A DNA stretch of 64,000 nucleotides from Flavobacteriales bacterium. GTDB lineage: Bacteria > Bacteroidota > Bacteroidia > Flavobacteriales_E > Vicingaceae. The DNA lies in NCBI GenBank assembly GCA_026196775.1, contig JAPHUD010000019.1, forward strand, positions 1-64,000. The letters run 5' to 3'. Numbering within the stretch: position 1 is the first letter of the stretch; each line of letters opens with the position of its first letter. The notes beneath the pieces are model-generated. The model was not told where the DNA came from, did not search any database, and was given only the letters and a program-made list of their open reading frames with translations. Shown here in pieces: positions 27,614 to 37,194 of the stretch. The position numbers and the translations under genes were made by a program.

Positions 27614-29167
27614 ATGCAACTATCTATTATTATTGTTAATTACAATGTAAGAAACTTCTTAGAGCAGTGTCTTACTTCTGTCTTTAAGGCTACAGAAGGC
27701 TTGAATGCTGAAGTTTTTGTAGTGGATAATAATTCCTCTGATAATTCTTTGGAAATGGTAAGCCAGAAGTTTCCAGAAGTAATAATTATTGCTAACAAAA
27801 ATAATGTTGGTTTTTCTAAAGCCAATAACCAGGCAATGGCAATTGCTAAAGGAAAATACATTTTATTGCTTAATCCTGATACAGTTGTAGAAGAAGATAC
27901 TTTTAGCAAGTGTATTAATTTTTCTGATAAACATCCAGACCTAGGTGGTTTGGGAGTAAAAATGGTTGATGGCAGTGGAATTTTCCTTCCGGAATCTAAA
28001 AGAGGACTACCTACTCCTTCTGTTTCATTTTATAAAATTTTTGGATTATCAAATATTTTTCCAAAATCTAAAACATTTGCTAAATATCATTTAGCTTATT
28101 TAGATAAAGATGAAATCAACGAAATTGAAGTGTTGTCAGGAGCTTTTATGTGGATGAGAAAAAGTGTTTTAGATGAAGTTGGTTATTTAGATGAAGCTTT
28201 TTTTATGTATGGAGAAGACATTGATTTATCTTATAGAATAACACAATCTGGATACAAAAACTACTATTTCCCTGAAGCTCAAATTATACATTATAAAGGA
28301 GAAAGTACTAAAAAAGGCAGTATAAATTATGTGTTTGTATTTTACAATGCCATGATTATTTTTTCTAAAAAACATTTTGCAAGTAAGGCTAAAATTTTTT
28401 CTTTCTTTATAAATATAGCAATTTATTTACGGGCTTTTTTGGCAATTCTAATGCGTTTTATCAACCAAATTAAATTACCACTTATCGATATTGTTTTTAT
28501 ACTAACTTCATTATTGGTGTTTAATGCCGTAAAACCTTTATTAGGTTTTCCAAATCAGATAGAATTTTTTGATAATTATGGAATACTAAATGTATTGACA
28601 GTGATTATCTCTTTTTTGGCAGGATTATCTATTGCTGGAGCCTACTCTAAAAATGTAAGCATCAAAAAAACAGTTATAGGATTAATCTTGGGATGTATAA
28701 TTTTTGTTGGTGTAAACCATCTTTTTCCTGATACTTCTTCATTTTCAACCAAATATATTATCAGCATTTTAGTAGGAGTATTAATTTTTATTCCTTTTAG
28801 TAGAATATTCTTGAATTATTACAACTACCTTAGAATTAAAAAGAATAAATACAATACTAGTATTTTGGTGGGAAATGAATCTTTTATCAAAAAAATGAAA
28901 GAACAACTCAAGAACAACAATATTATTACTGTAAAACCAAGTAATAGTTTACAGAATGACGACTCGAATAATTATACTGGAAAATTATATCAATTACCAG
29001 ATTTGATAGAAATATACAATGCTAACGAAGTCTTTGTAAACTCTAATGAGATTACTTATAAAAATATTATTGATTTAATGGATAAGACTAAAAGTAACTA
29101 TGTGGATTTTAAGTTTATTCTTAATAATGAATTACTAATTAGTGGTCAACATACAGGAAAGGTTTAG
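27614..29167 (+). CDS. Family 2 glycosyltransferase with membrane domain and C-terminal Rossmann-like tail
   Basis: A 517-residue protein. Residues 1-260 are a GT-A glycosyltransferase of the rhamnosyltransferase-like group: IVNYNVRNFLEQCL, VDNNSSDNS, LLNPDT and MYGEDIDLSYR. Then follow about five membrane helices (about 255-410), and a soluble tail of 100 residues beginning YNTSILVGNESFI. The last two parts resemble the membrane and CoA-binding-like domains of undecaprenyl-phosphate sugar transferases (WcaJ/WbaP type) but the catalytic domain of those enzymes is absent. The protein thus joins two pieces usually found apart, and probably acts in surface polysaccharide synthesis. Its stop overlaps that of anmK by a few bases. 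Confidence 0.85.
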   Translation: MQLSIIIVNYNVRNFLEQCLTSVFKATEGLNAEVFVVDNNSSDNSLEMVSQKFPEVIIIANKNNVGFSKANNQAMAIAKGKYILLLNPDTVVEEDTFSKCINFSDKHPDLGGLGVKMVDGSGIFLPESKRGLPTPSVSFYKIFGLSNIFPKSKTFAKYHLAYLDKDEINEIEVLSGAFMWMRKSVLDEVGYLDEAFFMYGEDIDLSYRITQSGYKNYYFPEAQIIHYKGESTKKGSINYVFVFYNAMIIFSKKHFASKAKIFSFFINIAIYLRAFLAILMRFINQIKLPLIDIVFILTSLLVFNAVKPLLGFPNQIEFFDNYGILNVLTVIISFLAGLSIAGAYSKNVSIKKTVIGLILGCIIFVGVNHLFPDTSSFSTKYIISILVGVLIFIPFSRIFLNYYNYLRIKKNKYNTSILVGNESFIKKMKEQLKNNNIITVKPSNSLQNDDSNNYTGKLYQLPDLIEIYNANEVFVNSNEITYKNIIDLMDKTKSNYVDFKFILNNELLISGQHTGKV

Positions 29168-30237
29168 TTATCCGCCAAGTACAAGGCTCCTCCAATATTA
29201 TCTTTTGAAGCACCAGTAACAGATTTTAAGCAATTAAATTCATTTCTCATTCTTAATACGCCTAAAAAAGCAAAGATTAAAGCTTCTTTATAATTTACTA
29301 TTTTCTCATCGGGAACAATAATATTTTTGTTACTTATTTGCTCCATTCGTTCTATTAAAAATTTGTTCCAAGCACCACCACCTGTAACCAAAATAGTATT
29401 ACTTTCTTTTGGAAAAGCTATATTTAATTGAAAGGCAACATGCTCTACAAAAGTACAAAGTTGATCATATATAGATAAAGTGCTTTTCTCTAATAAAGGA
29501 AAAATATGATTTTCAATCCACTCTATACCCAAAGATTTTGGTGTTGCTTGTGTGTAAAAAGCTAAAGCATTTAGCTTGTTTAACAATTCTTGGTCAATAT
29601 TTCCTTGTCGAGCAAAATTACCATTTTCATCATATTCAGCACTTAATTTATTAGCTAAGTAATTAAGTACAATATTACAAGGAGCAACATCGTAAGCAAT
29701 AGATTCTTGTTGTAAAAAAGATAAATTGGCAATTCCTCCTAGGTTAAGGCATACATCATAATCGCTAAAAAGAAGCTTGTCTCCAACAGGAACTAACGGA
29801 GCTCCTTGCCCACCTAAAGCAACATCTGTAGAACGGAAATCGCAAATCACATTTATACTTGTTTTAGCAGCAATTTCAGCTCCATTACCAATTTGTAAAG
29901 TGAAATTTTTAGCGGGTTGATGAAAAACAGTATGTCCGTGTGACGCTATAAAATCAATTTCAGATTTAATAGTATTTTTTTCTTTGATAAAAGTATTAAT
30001 AGCTTTCCCGAAAAAACTACCTAATTGGTTACTTAATAACATTAAATCCTGTCCCGATAATTTTTTTGAGTTACTTAATTGTTGCTTAAGTGTATTTTCA
30101 TAAGAAAAAGTTTTAGCGTTTAAAATCCTAAAACTCCATTGATTTTCAATAGAATAATTAAAAATAACTTCAACTACATCTAAACCATCTAATGATGTAC
30201 CCGACATTAATCCTATTGCATGGTAATTTTCTTTCAT
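29164..30237 (-). CDS. anmK: Anhydro-N-acetylmuramic acid kinase
   Basis: A 357-residue kinase that converts 1,6-anhydro-MurNAc to MurNAc-6-phosphate in peptidoglycan recycling. The N-terminal motif GLMSGTSLDGLD (residues 9-20) is diagnostic. Further conserved segments are ASHGHTVFHQP, NGAEIAAKT, CDFRSTDVALGGQGAPLVP and the C-terminal VTGGGAWN. Length is typical. It is convergent with the glycosyltransferase gene with a 4-nt overlap of the stops. With MltG and the GH3 fusion it supports active cell-wall recycling. Confidence 0.96.
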   Translation of the reverse strand: MKENYHAIGLMSGTSLDGLDVVEVIFNYSIENQWSFRILNAKTFSYENTLKQQLSNSKKLSGQDLMLLSNQLGSFFGKAINTFIKEKNTIKSEIDFIASHGHTVFHQPAKNFTLQIGNGAEIAAKTSINVICDFRSTDVALGGQGAPLVPVGDKLLFSDYDVCLNLGGIANLSFLQQESIAYDVAPCNIVLNYLANKLSAEYDENGNFARQGNIDQELLNKLNALAFYTQATPKSLGIEWIENHIFPLLEKSTLSIYDQLCTFVEHVAFQLNIAFPKESNTILVTGGGAWNKFLIERMEQISNKNIIVPDEKIVNYKEALIFAFLGVLRMRNEFNCLKSVTGASKDNIGGALYLADN

Positions 30238-30368
30238 AAAACTGTTACTTTTTGAATAAATCTATTAGTTTTGTAACACTTCAAAATTAGGTGTTTTTCA
30301 GACATAAAATGAAGTAAAATATTACCTTGCAATTTAATTACTATTTTAACAAAAACAATATAAAAGTT

Positions 30369-31508
30369 ATGGATTTTCAATTAACAGAAGAACATTTAGC
30401 AGTTAGAGATGCTGCTAGAGATTTCGCACAAAACGTATTAAAACCAGGAGTAATAGAAAGAGACGAAAAGCAAGAATTTCCTGCTGAGCAAGTAAAACAA
30501 TTAGGAGAATTAGGTTTCTTAGGAATGATGGTTGACCCGAAATACGGTGGTGGCGGAATGGATACTATTTCTTACGTATTGGCTATGGAAGAAATTAGTA
30601 AAGTAGATGCATCTACCTCTGTGGTAATGTCTGTTAATAATTCACTTTATTGTTGGGGAATTGAAAAATACGGAACTGAAGAGCAAAGACAAAAATATTT
30701 GGTACCATGTGCTACCGGGGAGAAAATTGGAGCATTCTGCTTATCAGAACCTGAGGCTGGATCGGATGCTACTTCACAAAGAACTACAGCCATTGATATG
30801 GGCGACCATTATTTATTAAATGGAACAAAAAACTGGATTACCAATGGTGGTTCAGCTTCTTACTACATTGTTATTGCTCAAACTGATGTTGCTAAAGGAC
30901 ATAGAGGAATTAATGCTTTTATTGTTGATAAAGAATGGGAAGGGTTTAAAGTAGGAGCTAAGGAAAATAAAATGGGAATTAGAGCTTCCGATACGCATAC
31001 CTTGTTGTTTAATGATGTGAAAGTGCCTAAAGAAAACCGTATTGGCGAAGATGGATTTGGTTTTAAATTCGCGATGTCTGTACTTTCTGGGGGTAGAATT
31101 GGAATTGCATCACAAGCATTAGGAATAGCTTCTGGAGCTTATGAATTAGCATTGGCTTATTCTAAAGAAAGAGAAGCTTTTGGTAAACCAATTCATCAAC
31201 ACCAAGCAATTGCCTTTAAATTGGCAGATATGGCTACAGAAATTGAAGCTGCTCGTTTATTATGTTTAAAAGCTGCCTACTTAAAAGACCAAAAACAAAA
31301 CTTTGATAAAGAAGGAGCTATGGCTAAAGTTTTTGCCTCTAGAGTAGCTATGTGGGTAACTACAGAAGCTGTTCAGGTACATGGTGGATATGGTTTTGTA
31401 AAAGAGTACCATGTAGAAAGATTAATGAGAGATGCTAAAATCACTCAGATTTATGAAGGAACCAGCGAAGTACAAAAGATTGTTATTTCTAGAGCAGTTC
31501 TTAAGTAA
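30369..31508 (+). CDS. Acyl-CoA dehydrogenase (short-chain type)
   Basis: A 379-residue flavoenzyme that oxidises acyl-CoA to enoyl-CoA and passes electrons to ETF. ATG 30369 is preferred over a TTG 42 nt upstream because MDFQLTEEH is the usual start. FAD-binding signatures CLSEPEAGSDATS and WITNGG are followed by RDAKITQIYEGTSEVQ, where Glu363 is the likely base. This fits butyryl- or methylbutyryl-CoA dehydrogenases; the exact substrate cannot be set from sequence. It stands alone and ends in a strong terminator. Confidence 0.94.
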   Translation: MDFQLTEEHLAVRDAARDFAQNVLKPGVIERDEKQEFPAEQVKQLGELGFLGMMVDPKYGGGGMDTISYVLAMEEISKVDASTSVVMSVNNSLYCWGIEKYGTEEQRQKYLVPCATGEKIGAFCLSEPEAGSDATSQRTTAIDMGDHYLLNGTKNWITNGGSASYYIVIAQTDVAKGHRGINAFIVDKEWEGFKVGAKENKMGIRASDTHTLLFNDVKVPKENRIGEDGFGFKFAMSVLSGGRIGIASQALGIASGAYELALAYSKEREAFGKPIHQHQAIAFKLADMATEIEAARLLCLKAAYLKDQKQNFDKEGAMAKVFASRVAMWVTTEAVQVHGGYGFVKEYHVERLMRDAKITQIYEGTSEVQKIVISRAVLK

Positions 31509-31533
31509 AAGAAGTATTAAAATACAATATAAC

Positions 31534-31566
31534 AAAAAAAGCCTCAGCAATACTGAGGCTTTTTTT
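31534..31566 (+). terminator. Terminator after acyl-CoA dehydrogenase
   Basis: AAAAAAAGCCTCAG and CTGAGGCTTTTTT pair around CAATA, giving a GC-rich core stem followed by a T-run, 25 nt after the stop codon. Confidence 0.9.
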
Positions 31567-31675
31567 ATGCTTTTAAACAACTTAAATTTGAATACATCAC
31601 CTTCTAATAATTAAAATTTCATCATCAAAAACTTATAATGCTATAGATAGGTTGATTTAAATAGATTTAATATAT

Positions 31676-31786
31676 TTGGGAAAAAGATACAATGCGGATA
31701 AACGTACTGGTACGTTTATCTGGTTTTCCCAAGTGTCCTTAGTCTAACTAGAGGCAATAAGTAATAGATACTAAGAATTTATTACT
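31676..31786. other. Nested perfect hairpin with further pairing, unknown element
   Basis: GATAAACGTA (31697-31706) and TACGTTTATC (31711-31720) form a perfect 10-bp stem with loop CTGG. Around it TTGGGAAAA (31676-31684) and TTTTCCCAA (31724-31732) form a perfect 9-bp outer stem, with an internal loop of 12 nt on one side and 3 on the other. To the right CTTAGT (31738) pairs with ACTAAG (31770), and AGTAATA (31760) with TATTACT (31780) in a crossing, pseudoknot-like way. It lies in a 259-nt gap between the convergent acyl-CoA dehydrogenase and nadA genes with no T-run. It could be a structured RNA, a protein-binding palindrome or a mobile repeat remnant. Confidence 0.55.
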
Positions 31787-31825
31787 ACAATAACTAAAAT
31801 AATTATTACTTTCATAACAATTCAT

Positions 31826-32809
31826 CTAACTCAATTCCAACATTCTATTAACCGATTTTAGTGCTTTTAGTCTGGTTTCTTCGGGCACAAAAATTTCTGG
31901 TTGCAGGTGAACTAAACTGGCATAAATTTTTTCTAATGTGTTTAGCTTCATGTAAGGACACTCGCTACAAGCACAGGTATTATTAGTTACTGCCGGAGCA
32001 GGAATTAATTTTTTATGCGGTACTGCTTGTTTCATTTTATGGATAATACCAACTTCTGTAGCTACAATAAATTCTGTTGCATCATCTTCTTCAACAAATT
32101 TTAATAAAGCAGTTGTAGAGCCAACAAAATCAGCATCGTTCAGCACTACTTCCTGACATTCGGGATGTGCAATTAATTTGGCATTAGGATATTTTCCTTG
32201 TAGTAATTTAAGTTTATCAGCTGATATTTCAATATGCACTTCACAAGCTCCATCCCACAAAACCATTTCACGTCCAGTCTTTTTCTGTACGTATTTTCCT
32301 AAATTAATATCTGGAGCAAAAATAATTTTAGCATCTTTTGGTAAGCTATCTACAATTTTAACAGCATTAGAGGAGGTACAAATAATATCGCTCAAGGCTT
32401 TTATTTCTGCAGAACAATTGATATAACTGATTACTGTATGATTGGGATATTGTTTTAAAAAGGCTTCAAACTTATCTGTTGGTGCAGCATCTGCCAAAGA
32501 GCAACCCGCATTTAAATCGGGAATAATTACTTTTTTGTTAGGGTTTAAAATTTTTGCAGTCTCCCCCATAAAATGTACTCCCGCAAAAAGTATTACATCA
32601 GCATCGGTTTTAGCTGCCTCTTGGGCTAAGCCTAAACTATCACCAATATAATCAGCAATATCTTGAATTTCTTCTTGTTGGTAATAATGTGCTAAAATAA
32701 CTGCATTTTTTTCTTTTTTTAATCGAGCAATTTCTTCTACCAAATTTTTCTCTTTCTCTATTTCAGCTGTAACAAAACCTTGTTCTTTTACTTGTTCAAT
32801 AATATCCAT
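31826..32809 (-). CDS. nadA: Quinolinate synthase
   Basis: A 327-residue iron-sulfur enzyme that condenses iminoaspartate with dihydroxyacetone phosphate to quinolinate in NAD synthesis. The start of the first domain [22 protein letters not shown] is typical (first 20: [20 protein letters not shown]). The [4Fe-4S] ligands are expected among Cys in [20 protein letters not shown] and CACSECPYM. It is the last gene of the tight group gldB-gldC-hemN-nadA, 10 nt after hemN. nadB and nadC are not in the window. Confidence 0.96.
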   Translation of the reverse strand: MDIIEQVKEQGFVTAEIEKEKNLVEEIARLKKEKNAVILAHYYQQEEIQDIADYIGDSLGLAQEAAKTDADVILFAGVHFMGETAKILNPNKKVIIPDLNAGCSLADAAPTDKFEAFLKQYPNHTVISYINCSAEIKALSDIICTSSNAVKIVDSLPKDAKIIFAPDINLGKYVQKKTGREMVLWDGACEVHIEISADKLKLLQGKYPNAKLIAHPECQEVVLNDADFVGSTTALLKFVEEDDATEFIVATEVGIIHKMKQAVPHKKLIPAPAVTNNTCACSECPYMKLNTLEKIYASLVHLQPEIFVPEETRLKALKSVNRMLELS

Positions 32810-32819
32810 AATAAATTTA

Positions 32820-34187
32820 TTAAATAGTCATTGAGAAAATTCGTGTTGTTGGTTGCTTTCTAATTAAATGTAAATCGAACGCCATGCATACATTTCTAAC
32901 AAAAGGTCGTGCTGTTTCTGGTAAACGCAATCCGTTTTCGGTAAAAACTACCAATCCATCATTCTCCATTTCTTTTAATCTTTCAATACAAGCATCTAAC
33001 TCTGGAAATTGCATGGATTCATCTTTCCAAGAAGTTTCAAAATGGCACATGATATTTAAAATATGTTTTCTAATAACCAAATCTTCTTTCGACAATAAAT
33101 GTCCTCTAAAAATAGGGATAACACCTTTATTTACTGTTTCTTGATATTCCTCAACTGTTTTTAAATTTTGAGCAAAACTATACCAAGAATCACTAATGGA
33201 GCTCATTCCCAAACCTATCATCAGTTTAGTTTTAGATGCTGTGTAGCCCATAAAATTTCTATGTAAGGTTTTATTTTCCATTGCTTTATACATACTGTCG
33301 GATGGTAAAGCAAAATGATCCATACCAATTTCTACATAGCCTAAATCTGCCAACATTTGCTTTCCTGTTTCATACAGCACTCTTTTCTCTTCAGCTGTAG
33401 GCAAATCGTTTTCATCATAACCTCTCTGCCCTACTCCTTTAATCCAAGGTACATGAGCATAGCTATAAAAAGCAATTCTATCTGGCTTTAATATTTTAGT
33501 TTTATTAATGGTGTCAATAATACTTTCTTTGGTTTGATGTGGCAAACCAAAAACTAAATCATGACTAACAGATGTATAGCCAATTTTACGTGCATTTAGT
33601 GTTGCTGCTTCTACTTTTTCGTAGGGCTGTATTCTATTGATAGTTTTTTGTACTTTCTCATCATAATCTTGCACTCCAAAACTACAACGTTTAAAGCCTA
33701 ATTCATATAGTTTTTCTAAGTGTTCTTGAGAAGTATTATTTGGGTGACCTTCAAAACTAAATTCATATTCTTCACATTTTTCAGCTCTTTGGAAAATACC
33801 ATTGATTAGTTTAGCTAAGTTATCTGGACTAAAAAATGTTGGCGTTCCTCCCCCTAAATGTATTTCTTTTATACGTGGTTTTTCAGACAAAACATCACAA
33901 TATAACTTCCATTCTTTTAAAACAGTATCGATATAAGGTTCTTCTACACTGTGTTGTTTAGTTATTCTTTTATGACAACCACAAAAAGTACATAATCGTT
34001 CACAAAATGGTAAATGAATGTATAAACTTATGCCTTCTGATTGATTTGATTCATTAAAAGCCAATTGCATGGTGCTTATCCAGTCTTCATAAGCAATACC
34101 TTCTTCATTCCAAAACGGAACTGTAGGGTAACTCGTATATCGAGGTCCAGCGATATTGTATTTCTGTATTAAATTCTTGTTAATCAT
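32820..34187 (-). CDS. hemN: Oxygen-independent coproporphyrinogen III dehydrogenase
   Basis: A 455-residue radical SAM enzyme that oxidatively decarboxylates two propionates in haem synthesis without oxygen. The cluster-binding motif gives C62, C66 and C69 with C71 next to it, the same pattern and numbering as in E. coli Hem[40 protein letters not shown] and [10 protein letters not shown] are conserved. Full length, so it is a true HemN and not the shorter HemW. It lies 5 nt after gldC and 10 nt before nadA. Confidence 0.96.
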   Translation of the reverse strand: MINKNLIQKYNIAGPRYTSYPTVPFWNEEGIAYEDWISTMQLAFNESNQSEGISLYIHLPFCERLCTFCGCHKRITKQHSVEEPYIDTVLKEWKLYCDVLSEKPRIKEIHLGGGTPTFFSPDNLAKLINGIFQRAEKCEEYEFSFEGHPNNTSQEHLEKLYELGFKRCSFGVQDYDEKVQKTINRIQPYEKVEAATLNARKIGYTSVSHDLVFGLPHQTKESIIDTINKTKILKPDRIAFYSYAHVPWIKGVGQRGYDENDLPTAEEKRVLYETGKQMLADLGYVEIGMDHFALPSDSMYKAMENKTLHRNFMGYTASKTKLMIGLGMSSISDSWYSFAQNLKTVEEYQETVNKGVIPIFRGHLLSKEDLVIRKHILNIMCHFETSWKDESMQFPELDACIERLKEMENDGLVVFTENGLRLPETARPFVRNVCMAFDLHLIRKQPTTRIFSMTI

Positions 34188-34192
34188 AAAGT

Positions 34193-34522
34193 TTATTTTT
34201 GAGCCAATATTTTTTCGCCCATTTTTTTAGCAAATTCTCTAATTTCTTCAGCTGTAGCAACATCACTAGTTGCTCTTTCGTAAGTGTCACTCATGGTAAT
34301 CATACTTTGAAAAAAGAAATGCTTCATTTCATCTACCATCATTTCTTTAGTCCATAAATCTATACGCAACGTATTATTTTCCTTGGCATCCCAAAGACTC
34401 ATCATAAATGCTTTACAAGAACTGTTTGCTTCTTGCATTTCGTCTGAAGAACTCCATTCAATCTTTTCAGGAATATGGTTTTCATCTAAACTTACTTTAA
34501 TATTTATTTCAGATTGTTTCAT
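34193..34522 (-). CDS. gldC: Gliding motility protein GldC
   Basis: A 109-residue soluble protein that matches GldC of gliding Bacteroidota. The sequence starts SEINIKVSLDENHIPEKIEW and keeps ALWDAKE-like (here SLWDAKENNTLRIDLWTK) and HFFFQSM segments. GldC supports gliding in Flavobacterium johnsoniae together with GldB, but its biochemical role is not known. It follows gldB by 14 nt, the usual arrangement, and is followed by hemN after 5 nt. Confidence 0.93.
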   Translation of the reverse strand: MKQSEINIKVSLDENHIPEKIEWSSSDEMQEANSSCKAFMMSLWDAKENNTLRIDLWTKEMMVDEMKHFFFQSMITMSDTYERATSDVATAEEIREFAKKMGEKILAQK

Positions 34523-34536
34523 ATATAGTGTTGATA

Positions 34537-35568
34537 TTAAGGTTTGTATTTTGATTTGGTCAGTATTTTTTGAAAATCCTCTTCTTGCATCAATTCAGGA
34601 ATGGTTACTTCCGGATTTTTTTTCATATAAGCCTTAACTATTTGCCATCCTAAATAATGTCCTATTCTGCCTGGAGAGCCTTCTGGAAAACCCTGTGTAA
34701 AAGGAGCTTCGCCCATAAACTTAATAATCTGGCTATTCTCTTTGGTGTAAAGCAATTCATTATCCATAAAGTAAAACCAAATTTCTTTTTTGTTGTTTTC
34801 GCACCAATCATATTGTTCTTGAGTATAGTTAATTTTTTTAGCATCTTTTTCCATAGGGATAAGTGCATCTAGCATATAAATTAATTTTCCTTGGTGTATC
34901 ATTTCTTCTAATAAATTTGGCTGAGTAATGGGCATTTCAAATTCAGTAGAAACCCAACCTAACAAAACACTCGGCACTAAATATTCTTCAGACATTAACA
35001 TACTTTTATATTGAGGTAGCCCTAGCTGAGCATAGGCTTTATAATCGCTTCCTAAAAACATATCTAAGCCAATTCCTAGGTAATCTTTCCCTGTTGCAAT
35101 AGCATAATTAAACCCCGAAACATAAGTAATAATTGTAGGTACTTTTTCATTAGGAAAATAAAATTTATAATGTTTAAAAGCAGCTATTAATTCATTTTGA
35201 TATGGAGAAAAATCTGGAAATTGTTTTTGCACATCAGCATAAACATCTCTAATTCCAGAGTCAGTCCTAAATGCATTTAACTGAAAATTAAAATCTCCTC
35301 TTCTGGCATCGCCAATATTGATAATTTGGTTGGTAAAGTCATCAAAAAAAGGTTGATATTTTTTAGCTAAAGCATCAATTTCTTCGTTGGTAATTTTTTC
35401 TTTTTTTTGAAACAAATCTTTTTCAAATGCTTTTACTTTCAACTCCAATTCAACATGCGAAACATCAATATCCAATGGGTTTTCAGAACAAGAAAACAAA
35501 CTAATCACAAAAAAAATTGCAACCAAATAAATGCTAAAAAATTTACTATTATTGATTATTTTGGACAT
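34537..35568 (-). CDS. gldB: Gliding motility lipoprotein GldB
   Basis: A 343-residue lipoprotein. The signal peptide ends in a lipobox LFSC with Cys27, followed by the mature start SENPLDIDVSHV. The body matches GldB, which is needed for gliding and linked to the type IX secretion machinery in Flavobacterium; it carries a zincin-like region with the motif LGWVSTEFEMPITQPNLLEE and PGRIGHYLGW. It is the first gene of the gldB-gldC-hemN-nadA group and is divergent from the PorT-like gene. Confidence 0.92.
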   Translation of the reverse strand: MSKIINNSKFFSIYLVAIFFVISLFSCSENPLDIDVSHVELELKVKAFEKDLFQKKEKITNEEIDALAKKYQPFFDDFTNQIINIGDARRGDFNFQLNAFRTDSGIRDVYADVQKQFPDFSPYQNELIAAFKHYKFYFPNEKVPTIITYVSGFNYAIATGKDYLGIGLDMFLGSDYKAYAQLGLPQYKSMLMSEEYLVPSVLLGWVSTEFEMPITQPNLLEEMIHQGKLIYMLDALIPMEKDAKKINYTQEQYDWCENNKKEIWFYFMDNELLYTKENSQIIKFMGEAPFTQGFPEGSPGRIGHYLGWQIVKAYMKKNPEVTIPELMQEEDFQKILTKSKYKP

Positions 35569-35634
35569 GCTAGACTAACTCTTATAATATTTGTATAAAT
35601 TTGTAATTCAATATTAACCTATAAGCTATATAAA

Positions 35635-36390
35635 ATGAAAAAAGCAAAGTTACTTACTTTAATACTATTTATAGGAATTATTTCCAACCTTTCTGCACAA
35701 GAAAGTGAAGATAGAAAGTTTAGATTTGGCTTACATTTCTCACCAAACATTGCTTGGCTAAACCCTTCTTCTGATGGGTATGAAAAAAATGGTTCTTCAG
35801 TTGGTTTTGCTTACGGATTATCGGCTGAATTTTTCTTAGCTAAGAACTATTTGTTCTCAACTGGTTTGACACTAAACAAGTTAGGTGGAAACCTTAGCTA
35901 TTTTGATCATTTTCATGATGCTGATAATAATGTTTATTCCTTTACACAAATTGACCAATCTTACAACTTAAAATACATTGAAATTCCACTTACGTTGAAA
36001 TTAAGAACCAACGAAATTGGTTACATGACTTATTACGGAAATTTTGGTGTGAAAACAGGATTTAACTATAGTTCTAATGGTGATTTCGATTACAAAAATG
36101 TAAGCGGTGGTATTTCTAAAAGTGATGTAGATATTAAAGACGATATTAAATTTTTTAATGCTTGGTTAGTAATTGGCGTTGGTGCAGAATACAGCATTTC
36201 TGGAAATACTGCCGTAATGTTTGGTATCACTTTTAATAACGGTTTTGTAAATACATTAGATAATAAACTTGTTAATTTCGATGGGAATGGAGCTCCTATT
36301 TATAATGCAGATGGAACTCCAAACTACAAAAACAAATCAGCCAATGCTAATTTAAATTACTTTTCTTTAGATTTAGGTATCTATTTTTAA
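35635..36390 (+). CDS. PorT-like outer membrane beta-barrel protein
   Basis: A 251-residue exported protein with a signal peptide (about 1-21, ending NLSAQ) and an eight-stranded-type barrel of about 220 residues, ending SLDLGIYF with a terminal Phe. It fits the outer membrane beta-barrel family 2 that includes PorT of the type IX secretion system. Whether it is the secretion component itself or a general porin-like paralogue cannot be told; the position beside gldB favours a surface role. nadE follows after 9 nt, so the two may be co-transcribed. A TAAATTTG box at 35596-35603 lies 31 nt before the start. Confidence 0.8.
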   Translation: MKKAKLLTLILFIGIISNLSAQESEDRKFRFGLHFSPNIAWLNPSSDGYEKNGSSVGFAYGLSAEFFLAKNYLFSTGLTLNKLGGNLSYFDHFHDADNNVYSFTQIDQSYNLKYIEIPLTLKLRTNEIGYMTYYGNFGVKTGFNYSSNGDFDYKNVSGGISKSDVDIKDDIKFFNAWLVIGVGAEYSISGNTAVMFGITFNNGFVNTLDNKLVNFDGNGAPIYNADGTPNYKNKSANANLNYFSLDLGIYF

Positions 36391-36399
36391 CACCTGAGC

Positions 36400-37194
36400 A
36401 TGATTAATTCTGAAAAAACGGTTACCCATATTGTTAATTGGTTGAAACAATATGCAGAAAAAGCACATGCTAAAGGTTTTGTTGTAGGAATTTCTGGAGG
36501 GATAGATTCTGCGGTAACTTCAGCATTAGCTGCCCTTACTCAACTGCCAGTTTTATGTTTGGAAATGCCCATTTATCAGGACTTAAAACAAGTAAATAGA
36601 GGAAATAAACATATTGAGCAATTAAAAGCAAAATTTAATAATGTAAGTAATTTAAAAACTGACCTCACCCCTATTTTCGATAGTTTTTTAAAAGCCCTTT
36701 CTACTAATAAAGATAATGAATCGGAAGCTTTAGCTTTAGTAAATTTAAGAGCAAGAATGCGAATGACAACTCTTTATTATCATGCTCAAAAGAATGGTTT
36801 TTTAGTGCTTGGTACAGGCAATAAAATTGAAGATTTTGGTGTAGGGTTCTATACTAAATATGGTGATGGTGGTGTGGATATTAGTCCTATTGCAAATTTA
36901 ACAAAAACCGAAGTTTATGCATTAGGAGAAGTTTTAGGTGTAAATAAGGAAATTATGGTTGCTCCACCAACTGACGGTCTTTGGGGTGATGAAAGAACCG
37001 ATGAAGATCAAATTGGAGCTACCTATCCAGAATTAGAATGGGCTATGGATTTTATCAATACTAATTCTCCTGAAACAAACTTAAGTAATAGACAGAAAGA
37101 AGTGTTGGCTATCTACAAAAAACTAAATGCAGCCAACCAACACAAAATGAATCCTATTCCGGTTTGTATCATTCCTGAAGAATTAAAAATTTAA
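36400..37194 (+). CDS. nadE: Ammonia-dependent NAD+ synthetase
   Basis: A 264-residue enzyme that amidates nicotinate adenine dinucleotide to NAD+ with ATP and ammonia. The ATP pyrophosphatase loop SGGIDSA is at 32-38. RARMRMTTLYYHAQ, GTGNKIEDFGVGFYTKYGDGG and PTDGLW are conserved. There is no N-terminal nitrilase domain, so free ammonia is the donor. The gene lies opposite nadA across the gldB-gldC block. Its stop overlaps that of the convergent downstream gene by 4 nt. Confidence 0.96.
   Translation: MINSEKTVTHIVNWLKQYAEKAHAKGFVVGISGGIDSAVTSALAALTQLPVLCLEMPIYQDLKQVNRGNKHIEQLKAKFNNVSNLKTDLTPIFDSFLKALSTNKDNESEALALVNLRARMRMTTLYYHAQKNGFLVLGTGNKIEDFGVGFYTKYGDGGVDISPIANLTKTEVYALGEVLGVNKEIMVAPPTDGLWGDERTDEDQIGATYPELEWAMDFINTNSPETNLSNRQKEVLAIYKKLNAANQHKMNPIPVCIIPEELKI

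Noticed and set aside
31697-31720. Possible integron attC site
   Set aside because: The hairpin has no R''/R' core match (RYYYAAC / GTTRRRY), and there is no integron integrase or cassette array.
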